This document shows, piece by piece, positions 27,001 through 42,000 of a stretch of 64,000 nt of DNA (position 1 is the first letter of the stretch; each line of letters opens with the position of its first letter). The notes beneath the pieces are model-generated. The model ran no database searches. It was not told where the DNA came from and was given only the letters and a program-made list of their open reading frames with translations. The stretch is from Nectonema munidae (taxonomy: Eukaryota; Nematomorpha; Nectonematoida; Nectonematidae): NCBI GenBank assembly GCA_030549495.1, contig JAUIRK010000938.1:65001-129000 (forward strand), given 5' to 3'. Both the position numbers and the translations under genes were made by a program.

Positions 27001-30000
27001 TTTATGATTATCAGAACGACAAGTTTTCCCTGACATTGAAAGAAAAGGATAAAAATGGCGAAGCCAAAGTCAATCTCACAATTTGAAATGTTTAGCCGCC
27101 TTTTCTTTAAATAAAATTTTCAAGGAGTTTTACTGTCAAGTAAAAAAGTTTTAGCTATTTTTTTTATTTTTTTTTTATTTTTTCTTCTTTTTCCAAGTTC
27201 TCCATTTTATTGCTTAGAATAAAAGACATCGTGTTTGAGATTTATCGTGATATAAAGTCTTGGGACAGAAAATAGTGTAGGTCTGAAATAATTTATAGGT
27301 GTGTTCTAAAAAAAGATTATACCTACTACATTTTGTTTATAATACAAGATGCTATGCTTGCGGCACACAAAAAGTGTTATAACTCGTAGAGGCTCAAAAT
27401 GGTGTAAATAAATTGCTGAGATCAAATAAAGATCTGTGCAAAGTAGGGATCTGCTCACTGAAATCAATATGCATGAAATCGAATAATCGCCAAATCTGAA
27501 CTAAGGGCACACTATTATAATTTATGCCCAAATTTTATTGACAATAAAAACTGGCATGCTTTATGATGGAGTCAGGAGTGAGGTGAGTAAAATTTGTTTA
27601 CAAGAAAGGGCCGCCATGTTTGGGCACAAAATAGTGTGATTTAGTTTTCAAATACTTCTATAATTAGTTTAGAAGAAGGGCATCATACTTGGAGCACAAA
27701 ATGAGGTGAACTTTTTTAAGACTGAAAATAGTGAACTTGATAAAACATAAAAATCTTTTTTAAAAAGAATAAGTCAAAAATTGTTTACACCTCGTTTAAA
27801 ATCATAATTTCCATGCTTCTAGCACAAAAGATCGTTAGTGATGGCGTTCAAAATACTGTAAGTATAAGCTAAGAGGACTTATATTAAATTCAACTAAATT
27901 TTGTTAACAATACAAAAGCTGCCATTCTTGGGCACTAAATAGTGTATTTTAAAAGTGTTGATTGGGGCTCAAAATAGGGTAAGTTCACAAATTAGGAAGA
28001 AAAGAGAAACCGTTTTCGTTCGAATGATATTTTCAATTCTTTTGAGAGCGAGTTTCTTTGCTTTCAGCATCCAGGAGTGAAGGATGTAGAAGAACCAGTT
28101 TGAGAAATAGAACATCGATGACGTATTTTTTTCATTCCTTAAAGTATAGGCAAGTATTCCTACCCTAATCTTAACCCACAGCTTAACTTCATCATCTCAG
28201 CTTTACTTTGAAAAGAAAAATAATTAATTGGGGATTACTGTCAATAAGAAAAATTGACCAATAAACGAGCGTTAAATATAGTTATGCAAATTTCTGAACT
28301 TTTAACAGTATTTATATCTTATGATAATAGAATATTGATGTAAGCTCATTTTTGTGTAAATAGATCAATATTAATTGATCTGATTCAATTAATTGCGTAG
28401 AGACATTAATCTTATAACATTTTTGAAAAGCAAAGATTCTCACCCAAATTCATAGATTATATAATCGTGCAATTGTAGAAAGTTTCGAATTGTAAGCAAA
28501 TTATTGAGTATAAAATATCTCAATTTTATGACTAAAATATAAAATGTTTTGAAAAAATTTCCAAAAATATTCGTAAAATGACTTTATAAACATTCATAAA
28601 AAATGTATATCCAATAAAACATGTGTTAAAATAATTTTCTTATCATATCTAATCTTTTTGCGTTATAAATTCTTATCACAATATAACACCATATGTTTAC
28701 CAATTAGTGCTTACGTATAATAAATGAATCTCGGCCTATACTAGACTTTTTTTACATTTTACTTTAAATATTGTTGGGGGTCATGTTTTTTTTATGAGAT
28801 TACATCAGTAATTATGAGATTTTATCTTACTGATAAATATTACATACATCTATATTTTGTCCACATCGTTTCCCACTTTTAACGCAGACTTATATGTTAT
28901 GAACTATTGTTTTATTTTAGCTTGTATCATTGACCTGCACATATGGCTTGCATATTGATCTTTCAAACTCCTATTTGTTTATTTTGCTAATCAATACCCA
29001 ATATATTCTTATTACATCCTGATTACTAGATATATGTCTTGTTTTTTTCTGTTCATTCTTCGAAAATAAACCTTTTTCTCCTTCTTTAAAAATGTGATGC
29101 TTTTTTCAGAAACATTAAAAACAGATGTGTGTGAGTGCGATTAAATCCTTTTATATATCGACTTTATCTCTTTAGGACTTTATTTCAATTATTAGACAAC
29201 TCTTTCTTCTAGTGTTCATGTTAAAAAAGTGTATCGTAATGAACTTAAATCCTTCAAACTCACATGCTAAGAAAGTGAGGCTAAATTTGAGTCTGTCGAT
29301 TTTGATAGTGCGTCAAAAATACAAAATTCTATATTTTTAAATAAATATTCTCTGACATCACAACAAAATCAAGTTATTGATTAAATGTATTTGATTGATT
29401 TGAAATGGAGTGATTTGAATGGTCGCATTTATATAACCTTTTTTATACTATAAAAGTTGTGCTATAATTGTTGCTACAAAAAATTAAACTATTTTTAATT
29501 ATTAAAAAATTTTATAATGTTAAAATTTCTCATTTTAGAGATCAATCAAATATTTACTAAATTTATTTTTAAGATCAATCGATAATAATCTATATTAAAG
29601 AACTAAAACCTAAAAAATTAAATTTTTGCCCTTCATTTTATACAAATCCTAAAATGGCAATGCAAAATCTTTAATAATTTATTTACAATGAAAGCAGCCA
29701 TGTTTGGGGCGCAAAATAGTATAATATCATCACCATCAAATTCAAGAAGCATTTGGAATAAAAAACAAGTATGGGGAAAATAGATCAGAATCAAAGAAGG
29801 TCCATGTTTCATTTATTTAAAGCGCAATGCATACTCTGAAAGGTAGAAGCAGTATTTGTTGATTTGCTCCAGCGCCAAGAACAATTCTACCCAACTTTCG
29901 CGGCAATATACATTTTCGTTGTTCACGCCTTCCAAGCTGTCCCTCTCGTTGATGTAACTGCTGACAGTGTGTTCGTTTACGAGAAGCTTCTAAAACAATG

Positions 30001-33000
30001 TCACTTGAAATAGCTTCTCTAAATCATCGCACCAAGATAATTATCTCCTTTTTCCACTCACAAGCACATATGTTAGTGGATTAGTTAATTAATTTGTTAG
30101 ATTATTCTTTTAAGTAGATTTTGTAATTATTATTTTTAAAAAGAAATGTCGTTAGGGTTAAGTTTTGTTCTACAAGCAAAACTGGTTAGGTTCTGTTAAA
30201 AGAAGGTTAAGTGACTAATTTTTTGGTATTCCTTAACTAAAATTCATCATATAAAGGGTTTTAGATAAATTTATGAGCTTTTAGAACTTTTAAAAACTAA
30301 ACTTTTTAGTATATATCGTATTTTTTAGAATTAATCAATAAAACCTCCTTATACATTTGATCAAGCCAAGAATAAGCACATATTATGTCAAGTATGATTA
30401 AAAGGAAATTTTTGAAACTTTATAAAATTACTTTCTTCAAAAACAAAATGTGAACTCCAAACTGTGCAACAAATTTCAAAAAATTTTTGCTTCATTCTTT
30501 TGGTCATTTTAAAAATTTTTCATTTGATGGAAAAAAATATTGACATAAAAAAGATAGCATATCATGCGATGTTTTCATCAAGAAGGAAGAATTTGTTTTC
30601 TTCCAATCAGGCTGTGGATTCCGAAAAATATTCGGCCCCTCAGACTCAACTTTTTTATAACTTTTGAAACTGCAACTCAATTGATGTATTTCACGATTTG
30701 ACTTGAAAATTTTATAATAATTATGCAACATGAACTTTTCCCTTTCAAATATTAGAAATCTCCAAGAAGTGTGCTGTGACATGTATCATATTTCAAGGTC
30801 GTTTGTAAATGTAAAATTTTTTGATACTCATTGAAAGATTTCCTCAAGTTTAGACATTTTCGCTTTGTGTTGCAAGCAAAGCGTTTGATCTATTCTCTTC
30901 AACATTATTTATTGTAATGTTCTGTTGGTTTGCATTTGTAGTTTAGTGTATTTCTTGCGTTGTCTTCAAAAAGTTTCTCAATTTACTTTCTATAACCTTT
31001 TTATCTAAGAGACAAAACAATACGATTCATAAACTGAATAAATAAACTCTCCACTCATAGACTGAGTTTTGCTCCTTCACAAATTAATTTTAAAGTAAAA
31101 AAAAACTAAAAAATCCATTCTTTAATTTTATTGAATTTTTCAGCCTTTTTCTATGGTGAGTTGGAAAAATACAAGACTTGGACAAAAATGATAAGCATTT
31201 GAATGTTGCATTTTTGCAAAGTTGCACACCAAAAAGGGCGTCCATGAATTAATCTTTTAATCTAACATATGTGGATAAATCTATTTATATAAAAGAGTAT
31301 TCTTACTCCGACTCTGTTTCCTTCTCAAAGGTGCGAATCCACACAATAACACTCTACTGTCCTTGTAAATTTATTTTGGATTGAAAAATATATGATCCAT
31401 TTTCCTCTATATCCACAATTAAATATTTAAAAAATTATAAAATTATACATTCTTTATTCCAATTTTGTCTTTTGTCAATTTTTCATATGAATCAAAAATT
31501 TTAACTTTATTGTGTTAATACTGACTTGACATGTGTCATTTTTATTCAAACTTTTTCCTACATATTTTAACATCATTTTGAGATTGACATTTCTGATTTT
31601 TTTTACAAGGAATGAGAAATTAAAACTCTAATAAAATGCTTTAAAAGAAAGATTAACCTTTATTAACTACAAACTTTCACACTTTAATTTAGCGATGCTC
31701 TTTTAATTGACTTTTAATATCATTTCAAAAACCATATGTGTGTATACTTACTTATAGAAAGAAGGAAATAGTAAAAGTATATAATTTGTGCATGTTATTT
31801 AGGTTTGCTCAATGAATATGTCACTTCCCATTTGACGATTTTCGTATATTTCTTAAAACAAAAGAAATGAAACCTTGGCCCAGTCTTCAATGTTCCATAT
31901 GTGCTTTTATAATTAGGCTTTGAAAAGCAATTTTTAACTCCTTTTTTCTGCAATTTTTATTCGATTCGATTTAGCATATATATATAAATAAGTGTAAGGA
32001 GATAGAAATTCATGAATGTTTCCATAGGATTCTATATAATAGAGGGCAAGAGTAGGGTTGGTTAGATGCTGGATTCGATAACGCAAGGTCTTGGGTTCGA
32101 TCCCGCAGCAAGCCTACTTTTTCATAGTTCGATACAAGCGGCGCAATTATGCCTTCTCGATGAAAACACTTTTACTTTTACCTTTAATTGTCAATATTTT
32201 TACTTTGTAAAATTTTGTCATTGTTTGCAAAATGAGAAAACACTTTTACTCTAAGCTTCCAATTTCATCAAATATTTACAATAAATTTTTCTGAATTTTT
32301 GTGCTTTACAGTTTCCCTCTTGGAAGACTTTAAACGGATGAAATACAAAATAATTGCCAAAAGTCAGAAGAGGGCCAAAAATAGTGTATATCATCAAAGA
32401 TTTTATATCCTAAATTGTGCACAATGGGAAAATATCTTGCTTATGGCTACTTTTATAGATTACGACAAAAAATTTTAGAAGTTTGATATGTCAGAAAAAC
32501 TCTGAAATGAACGGTCATCTCATCTCACCCTTTTTTGTTAAAACGACAACCTCCATTCATAAAAGTTTTTATCAAAAAAAAAGTGTGTACCTTTTGCTTG
32601 AGCAAATTTTGAACTTCTTCAGCGATCTAAATAAAAAATTAATTTTAGTTTAATTTATTAGAATAATGTTTTTTTTTATAAAAAAGTAAAATCATATCTT
32701 ATTTTTAGAATGTTTCATATTTGTTGCTTTTTTGCAGAAATGTTTATTCAAAAGAGAACATGTTTAACTTGAACAAATTCAAAAACACTTTATGAGAATA
32801 CTTCTTTTTTTTTAAATAATTATTCAATTGACAGCTTCAAAAGTTCATATTCAAATGATTTTATTGAAAAATCAAAGAGTAAAAACAATTCTTTTTCATT
32901 TTTTTTTATTTAATTTTTTCTTAATATTTTAAATGCAGATATTTCAGTTCAATTTTTTGGTATATTTTTTTTATTAACATATTTGATTTCATTTTTTTTA

Positions 33001-36000
33001 AATAAAAAATATTTTATTTAAATTTGTAGAAAGATTAGAAGTTATAAAATACCATCTTGTCAATTTGCTTGAAAACAATTGATATGCAGCTGACATTGAT
33101 AATCCTACAAAAATAAAGAACGCAAAACATATATATTCAGGGAAACTTTCATTTTGCATCCGCTACAACACACAATAGATTAAAAGTAAGACACAGGATT
33201 CGTGGAACCTGAATTGCTGACTTTGAATAAAAGAATTTTTTATTAAAAAAATATTTATTCGTTTGTTTATTCCCACCAAATTCTATTTGAAATTTGATGA
33301 AGAAATATGATCATTGAAAAATAAACTTTTTAAAAAAAAATTTTTTTTTAATTTTTGAAAGGAAGTTTGAGAGAGATTTTTTGAAGATCTTTGCAGATTT
33401 TTGCCAATTAGGGATTTGCCGAATGGAATCAATATACAAGGAATCGAATAATCGCCAAATCCTACGTATTGAGTAGCAATTGCTTATCTTAAATTTTGAG
33501 TAAATACGTCTAAAAATCATTTGCCTAAATCACGTGTTTAAAAAGTATGCCCTGCTAATATGAAGAGACTTAAATTTAGATTTCCTTCTTGCGATTTTGA
33601 TAAACCCCTGGAACTTAAATGTTTTGAAATCAAAATAATGAATAGTAGAACTTATAAAAAATTTTACCTGCGCTATATTTATATGCCCATTCATTCATAA
33701 ATAATGGCCTATTTATCTCGTCTAAGAAAGAGATCATACAAGGAAATTTGTTTTTTACGTGTGGTTTGCGTCCAATGCCATTATCTAAAGCACATCATTG
33801 CTAAAATTGAAGTTGAACCAACATTTATCGACATTGAGTATACGAATGATTTACAATTTAATTGTACCGAGTTTCAAGGACTCACAATCAAACGAAGCGC
33901 AAACAAAACACATGTGGGCTTAAATGTACAGAAAGTAGAGTAAATTTTTCTCCCAAATGCACCAAAATGCAGCCGATTGGAGCTAAAACCAAAAAGGAAG
34001 ATTATACCTCATTAAAATCTACATAACGGATTGGATCATGCTTCCTGAATACGTCATCATCTCAAGAAACTTGAATGCAGCATTTACTGAGCGATTGGAT
34101 TAGCACTGGGTTCATTTTAGGCTCGTATATTTGTAAAATATTGTAATTATAGACGCAAATACCTTACTTTTATATTTTCGCGTAATAACATATGTTAAGT
34201 TAAGTTATGTTATATAAAGAAGCGCAAACAAACTATGCGTTTCAAATTAAAGTATAAACAGAGTAAAAAATCATTTCTTTGTATATACCAAATAAAAAAT
34301 AGATTTATTTCTAAAATATATATAGATATATATACATAAAAATGCAAATTTTATTTCAAAGCTTCATCGATATCATCTTTTCTATTTCAAGTTTCTCACA
34401 TTACCAAAGAAACTTGAGAGAATTCAAAGAAAGTTCACTAAAAGGGTAGTTGGTGCGTCCAAGATATGTCATAAAAATGATAACTATTCATAATAATATA
34501 CTGAAGAAAAATATTGACATTCAAAGAAAAGTTTTAATACCTCCAATGGCATCACGTATATTTCTCGATGTAATCCCTTAAAACTTCAACTAGACTCTCA
34601 TAATGGCACTTTTAGAAAAATCTATTTCACTAAATCCTCAATTAAAGATTGGAACAGTCTACCTCAAAATATTGTGTATGCACCAACATTAAATGTATTT
34701 AAAAATATAGATTAGACTTCCATTGGAGTCATCTCAAGTTTTTACACTTGTGATATTTTGTCTTATGAAAACTCAAATATCTCATTATTCCAAGTTATTA
34801 TCTTTAGATGCAATTTTCATGCGTTTGAACAATCTTCTTTTTGCTTGATAAAATGTGTTGTGTTATGTTCTTTGCACTCATTTGAGTATATTTGGGAAAA
34901 AGACACAGCACAATATTGATATGTGTCATTGTTTATACCTGTTCCCCTGAAATTAACTTGCTTGGCCTATAGCTCAATACGGTCACATATGGTATAGTAG
35001 GTTATAGCAGTGTTGGCCAAGCTTTCCAATTTAACGAACTAATAATGGCGTTTTATTGGGATAATAATTCACCGGCCTACACAATTTAACATGATGCGAA
35101 ATTTAACTGAAACAAAAGTAAACTTTCGTTTATCACATAAAAGAAAAGTTAGAGATAGTTTTGTACTTTTTATTAACATAAATGAAAAGTTAAATTTAAA
35201 AATTAGCGCAGTCCCTTTCAAACAATCAATAATATTTAATTAATAATAATTCAATTATCGATTTATGCTTAATATATAAAAAAGTCATTTCAACATTTTA
35301 AAATTTTTACTTTTAATGCTTCAGTGAAATCAGTATCCGATAAATGGTGTATGTAGGTGAAAATTACCTAGACCCAAAAATTATAAATTTTGTTTGTGCA
35401 CTTAAAGTGAAAAAAAAACAGTAAAGACAGAATGCTAGAAGATTTAAATGTATTAAAAAATTCAAATGTATTTTATACTTTTCTGTGCACCACTAAATTT
35501 TTGCAAGAACCAATAGTGGTCCGCAGAACACTGTTGGCGGATTCATATGTTATAGGGTATGCTATTAACGACCCTAATTAATAAACGATTTTCAATGTCA
35601 TTCTTGATTGAAATGGAAAAGATATCATACATGTAAAATAGTGAAAAAGAAGAATTGAAAATTCATGGCAAGTGATTACGTTTTGAATAAGCTGTTGTAA
35701 CAAGTCAAGTACGTCTCCATCTCAAAGTTAACAAGATACATCTTTCTTACGAGTTTCGCGCAGAGTGAGGAACCCATCTAAACATATGTACATTTTTCAT
35801 CAAAATTTATTGAGTTTGCGAAAAGAATATACCTGATATTCCATTGACAGCTGTTCATACCAATCAATTATTCCTTTCTAAAGATGTTAAAAATTGTTTA
35901 GAATTCCATTTTTTTTCTGTTCCTAAGATAACATGTGTATGAAATGTAATATTGAAAATAATTAATATTTTGACAAAATTTGCACTAATGCATATAGGCT

Positions 36001-39000
36001 TGCTTCTGATTGGTTGTTTCCTTCTATACCTTTTAAAGGTCAAATTGGCATTACGAAATATTTGTTTGTTAATATCTAACAATCTGAAACATCTTTCTAA
36101 TCCACAAAGTCTAAACTTAGAAAGACACAATTTATTTTCTTGTTTTAAAATAAATCTGTTATTTAGATAATTTCAGTTTCCCTATATTTTTTATAATAGC
36201 ACAAGTGGATTCCGCCATTCATCCCTCGCTTTCCTCAAAAAAAATTGGATTCTAGGTTCCCTATATAATTGTTACTCTCAAAGATAATTGGTACTGTGTT
36301 TCTAGGTCCGATCAAATATCATTTGTACATTTAATATTGGTCCTCTCAAAGATCATTAGTAGCTTTATTCTAGTCCCCCGCAAATATCATTTGTTATGGG
36401 ATTAGAGATCCCGCCAAAGATCATTGGTATTGATATTTAAGGTCCCCTCAAAAATATTAGGCTATATGGGCCTAATCAATAACACAATAATTTAGCACAG
36501 GCTATATATATATATAGAATCAAATAAAATCTTATATATTTTTTCGTGAAAAATTTACTTTTTGTGGGCTAACTTGATTAAAACAAATGTAAAAAACTTC
36601 ATCTTATTTTTTGAATAATATAATTCCAAAAATTTTCAATATTCTTAGTTGAACTTGGAAGGGCATAGAACGAACGGAAGGAAGATCGCATCCAGAAATT
36701 GTTGCCTGCATTGAAGACAAATTATCTTGTTAACTGATTCGATTCAGTTAAAGAAGTCGTAAACACTCCCTTAAAGTTTTAATGTTAGCAGAGCTCAAAC
36801 ATTCTGTTTTAAAACTTTCTACTTTAAACAAAACGATTTCTGATATTTTTGAGAGTGGAATCTTTGGTTTCTTTTTGAAAAATCAGGTAAAATTCCAGAG
36901 TTGATGAGCATCTTTCCATGAAGGATATTATAAACGGTAATCATGTCTCTCCTTTTGAAACGATAGAAGGTCGATTTAGTTTCATTAATTTTCCTTGTAG
37001 CTTAGGTCTTACAAACCATGAATGCCTTTAGTGATAGACCTTTGGACTTTCTCAATTTGAAAGCACCATAGTCATAATAAGGACAAGAAATTACATTCCC
37101 ATATTCTAGGATTGGTTTTATTAAAGCTTTATAAAGAAGTGGAGCCGTGGTGTAGTAGTATCGAATGTAGAGAAAGATTTACACACATGTGATGAAAAGT
37201 AGCGAATACTTTAAAAACTCTCTTTAATTAAGATTCTTATTAAGATGAAGAAGAATCATGATTCTTCTTGATCAAGAAGAATGTATGACACAATTTAGCT
37301 AAGAGAAACACGTTTAAGCGGAATACTTTGCAAATATATGACTTTTCGAATGGCATTGATGATCACAAGTCCTACAAAAGTCGCGACCAAGCAGTTATTA
37401 GAAAAATAGCGATACGTTCATCTAATTACCTTTCACGGAGTAATTTAAGGTTACCCGGCAATTTGCCTACAGTGAGTATAATATTTTTTTTGAATTGTGA
37501 TTTACTTTTTAAGAAATACTCCTTCAAGAACTATCTAAAATCTGACAAACTGACTAAGAAACGAAATTTTTTAAAAATAAACTATAAAAATTCATCTTTA
37601 AAAAAGCAAATTGCATTAAATTAATTTTTTATTGAAAAAAAAATCGAAATTATGTTTAATGAATTTTTTTTATAATATTTTTAATTGATAAAAAAAAAAA
37701 TTTTTAAAAATTAAAAAACATTTATAGATTCATTTTTTAATTTTAAATTTATTTGAAGTTAATGGAAAGTTATAAATTAATACAGTAAATAATTATAAGT
37801 TTTTGGACAACAAATGTCCAGACATGAGTTGTTCCATGGCTTTAAACCAAATGATATAAACCAAGTTTTTAATAAACTGTTAACCTCAATATAAAAAGAC
37901 TTTTAATAATTCACTCCAAAGAAGAACTAGAGGACAAATCGCTATATCTGTAAATACGGTTTGATTTAAAACTATTTTGGGTTAGAAATCTCAGATAAAT
38001 TGTCCGTAGGCAAATTACGCGAAGAAGATAATTTAATGTTATAATTTAACATATGTGCATAGTGCATATCTTTGTAATAAGCATTATGTTTTAAAATAGA
38101 CGAAAAAGTTGTAAAAAATTTCTCATTTACAAAATTAAATTTTGTGGATACATGTGCAAATTTGTGTGAGTTTCTTAGAATGAGATCGTCTGTGTTCTGA
38201 TGATTTGACTTAAACATTTAAATATACTCTATTTTTTGAATTGATAGGATATTTTCAAAGTTGTACCTCATGTGTCTGAATAAAGTTTTTTTTATATTTT
38301 TTATTTTTCTAATTAGAAAAAAAGACAAATTTTCTTCAATAATGTACAAATGATGAAGGAGGCAAGATGAGAAATCGTAACCAATAAGAGTGGATCAATC
38401 GAAAATGATTCCAGTGCTAAGCCATATGTTAAATATCAAATTTTAAATAAAAGAAAGAAAAAAATTTTCCAAGACAAACCTCGAACCCAATTCATGTTAG
38501 CAAAATGGAAAAAAAGAACCATTAAAGATTTGGAGAGGTTTCATTTTGAATCAAAATTAAAGTTACAAATGTGACCCACCTTTAAAGCGGTGATGACTTC
38601 TGTAGACAGATTTTTGGCAAACGGACAACTTCTCTTGAAAAGCTTCATCGCATACAAAAATTGGAGACAACTGAAAAGAACAAATATCACAAATAATTGG
38701 AGACAACTGAAAATAATATCACAAATAAATATAACATCTTTCTTGCCCACTAACTTCTCATATCACCATATGGGCAAGGTTAGGTGTAACGATTTTTTTA
38801 AATCATTAAAGTATTTGTAAAAAATAGTAAAAAAAAGTTTAAAAAAATCGTAATCAATTAATAATTTTAATTTTTTTTGAATTCTCGTTTGCACTTAAAT
38901 ATTGAAATTATTATCTAATAATAAAATCTGTCCATATGATTGAAAATGGATTTCATGCAGTTCAGCAGAAGATAGTGAGATTCACAATAGCGCATTGAAG

Positions 39001-42000
39001 AGAGGAAAAATCTTTCAGACTTAAATAAATGATGATGTGCAAGTGGGGAAATCAAATTCAATACAACCGGATCAAACACTATTTTCTCTGAAGTAAAAGT
39101 TTTTAGCTAATAAAAAAGTAATATTTTTAATGATTCAATTTTTTAAATTTTGGACTTAACAAAAAATGGCATGTCTATTTCACGAGTCTCTAAATGATAT
39201 TTACGATCCTTGCCATTGCTTTGATGATAATTCATAATTTTCCGAAGGAATTAGTGCCTCGAAGAATTAGGAAGAAAAGAAGAAGAAGAAGAAATGTTAC
39301 TTGAGAAGTCTTTCGAGTCTTGCTAAAGCAGCCTTGGTGTACGGGTGAAAGATTATTCGCATATTTGTGATTAAAACCAGACAATTTTCGATGAAGCCAT
39401 TGAAAGAAACTGCTAATACCGCTTCCTTAACACATTTATAAGTGAGATGAATCAACACTCAATTCGTCCCATTTTGAAATCCCCGCGAAATGTGAAACTC
39501 GTTCAACACAGGAGGAAGGGTGAAAACTTGCACCCCCTATCATCAGTCACTTTTTTCCATTTTTTTCCCAGAGTTCTTCAAGTACTCATTACATTGAAAT
39601 AATTATCAAGTCCACTTTTAAATAAAACTGACATTTATCTAGCCAATCAGGCATCACAGCTAAAGTTATTGACATTATAATCGGCAAAGGTGTATGGGAG
39701 GAGGAAAATGGAGAACACCACGTTCAACCCATAGTTTGCTCTTATGTACTATCATTTTGCATCATTAAAGTTTATACATCGTAATAATTTTTGGATAATT
39801 TTAAAAAATAATTGCATGATATTTCATTTTATATTTTATTCTCATACCATGAACAAATATCATGTCTATTTCTTAGCTTATAGATGGCGTATACTTTATC
39901 AAATTATTGTAGTTTTACACTGATATGCAGAAAAATGAAAGAAAAGTTAAGGTTGGGAAAAAAATTCTTTCGATTTTGGATTGCACAAAGGCCAAATTTG
40001 TCTTTATCCAAAAAAAGCTTACTTATATATACCATTTTTAGTTTTATTTTGTCTTTTTACAATTTTATCAATGAACAAATATCATTTTAAAATTCAGTTC
40101 TACTACAAAAAATATGCTAGCAAAATGGATTCAATTAAAATTAGTGGCTGTAACTTTAAAACAAAAGCTTCCGCGCCAAATATAAAGTCGTTGTGAGTTA
40201 TGTCTTTTTCTTCGAAAGATAATTTTTGATTGATGATATCTGTACGCACACTTTTCAAAAATAAAAAAAGAGATGCAAAACAAAATACAACCTGGATGAA
40301 GAGACTAAACATCAGAAGACACAAAAAAAAATCTGATTTTTATGCGTTCGTGAAACATATGTTAACCGCGCACATCTCAATAAGGCACATGTTTTATGCT
40401 CCGGAGATAGACCTATAAAATATGGATAACTTACTTGATCTCGGGAAAAGATTTCTTCTTCAGATATGTAATCCAAGTTTTGGAGAATCTTTAAAAGAAG
40501 ATTGTAGTCCAAGCAAAACTCCAAATTTATTGAACAGTATGCTTTCCACTTGCTAAAATTTTTATATCAATTCAAAAGTTAGACATAAATAGTTTGTAAG
40601 AGAATCAAATATTGTATTGAAATTTAAAAAAGAAAAAAAGTATTGAAATTTATAGTATTGTTCATTAAGTAAGTGAAAATATTTTGTCATATGACATAAC
40701 ATTCAACTTAAAATCCATTTTATTATTTTGTACTCTCCATGCGAGACCCTTAATCCAACCCTTTTGATTGGTTAATAAAAAAAATCATAAAAAGGATAAA
40801 ATGCTAGGAGATATACCTTTGGTACTGCTGAATTATCTTTTTTTTTCTTTCAAAATTGTCTTTTTCAATTATAATTTTTCTCTTTTAAGTTCAAAAACGT
40901 TCTTTTTAGATTCTAAACGCTCTTTTAAAATACAAAAAAATTGAAAAAAGAAAATTTAGGACTTAAAAAAGAAGACTTGTCTTATTTGCATATTTATTAA
41001 AGGATTTTTTATAAAAAGTATAAAGCTTTAAAATATTAAAAGTAAAACATTTGATATATACAGGAATTGTCTTTAATTTATTCTTGTTCTACTTCATCTT
41101 TAAAAAGAGATTTGATTTTATGAACTTGAAGTATTAAAAATTTTTTTACAAATGGTCTTTTCTTTAAGTAATTTTTTTTTTAATTATTTGATTTGCTGAT
41201 AGATATACTTTTAAGCTCAAAAGAATTATATACCATGATTCTCTTCTTACTTGTGATATGTCACCTTCCATTTTTGCTTGATAAATAAATTAATAGAAAA
41301 AAGTTTCACCTCATTGATTTTTTGTTGAACTAAGATATTTGAACAATTAGTAAGAATGTTCTAATAAGCATTTCACTATAACAAATTTGTCGAAAAAAAA
41401 GATATCCTAAAAAAATTCTGTCTCCCAAAAACATATGGTTTTATCAATATCGTGTTTTAAATAGTAAGTATAGAAAATACGCAATTTTAAGCTTCATATG
41501 TTTTTGGAACTTGTCAATTTTAAAAACATGAACGAACTCAGGAAAAATAAAAAACGTATATAAAATTAATATGAACCAAATTTCCATGTCAATGTGATTT
41601 ATGTCACTCTGAATTGCGTGTTGATGAAGAATGGTTACTGCAGCTGAAGGAAGTTTTCCTGACCACATGAACTCCGGAATATACTCCTGAAAAAGATGGA
41701 AACATCTTACACCTTAAAGTGAGGATTAAAATGCTATGTTAATAAAATCATTATCAAATTGTGAATGCTTATGCGTTCAAAAGAGTGACAACTCAAAGAA
41801 ATGACACAATTGGTCACTTCTTAAATCATCTTCAAAGGAGTGACAAATCAAAGCGTAGTTTGGTGAGTTAGTTAAAATGAGCTCTTCCTTTGATTTGTCA
41901 CTTCAAAGAATTTGCGTATTTTTTGTCGCTCTTATCTTTGAATTTCCATATTCCTGTCACTCTTTCTCCATGTCGTCTTTTGATTTGTCACTCCTTTGAT

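Noticed and set aside
33704-33943. 79-codon plus-strand ORF in intron 15
   Set aside because: No recognisable domain, low-complexity neighbourhood, no splice or expression signal; likely a chance or relic ORF.
35009-35533. Possible hAT element between CAGTGTTGGCC and GGTCCGCAGAACACTG
   Set aside because: The ends resemble hAT motifs but pair over only about seven bases, and no 8-bp duplication was found at those ends.
35640-35722. Alternative reading DVLDLLQQLIQN over exon 15
   Set aside because: Protein-like, but its phase matches neither exon 14 nor exon 16. The other frame matches the family (TYLTCYNSLFK).
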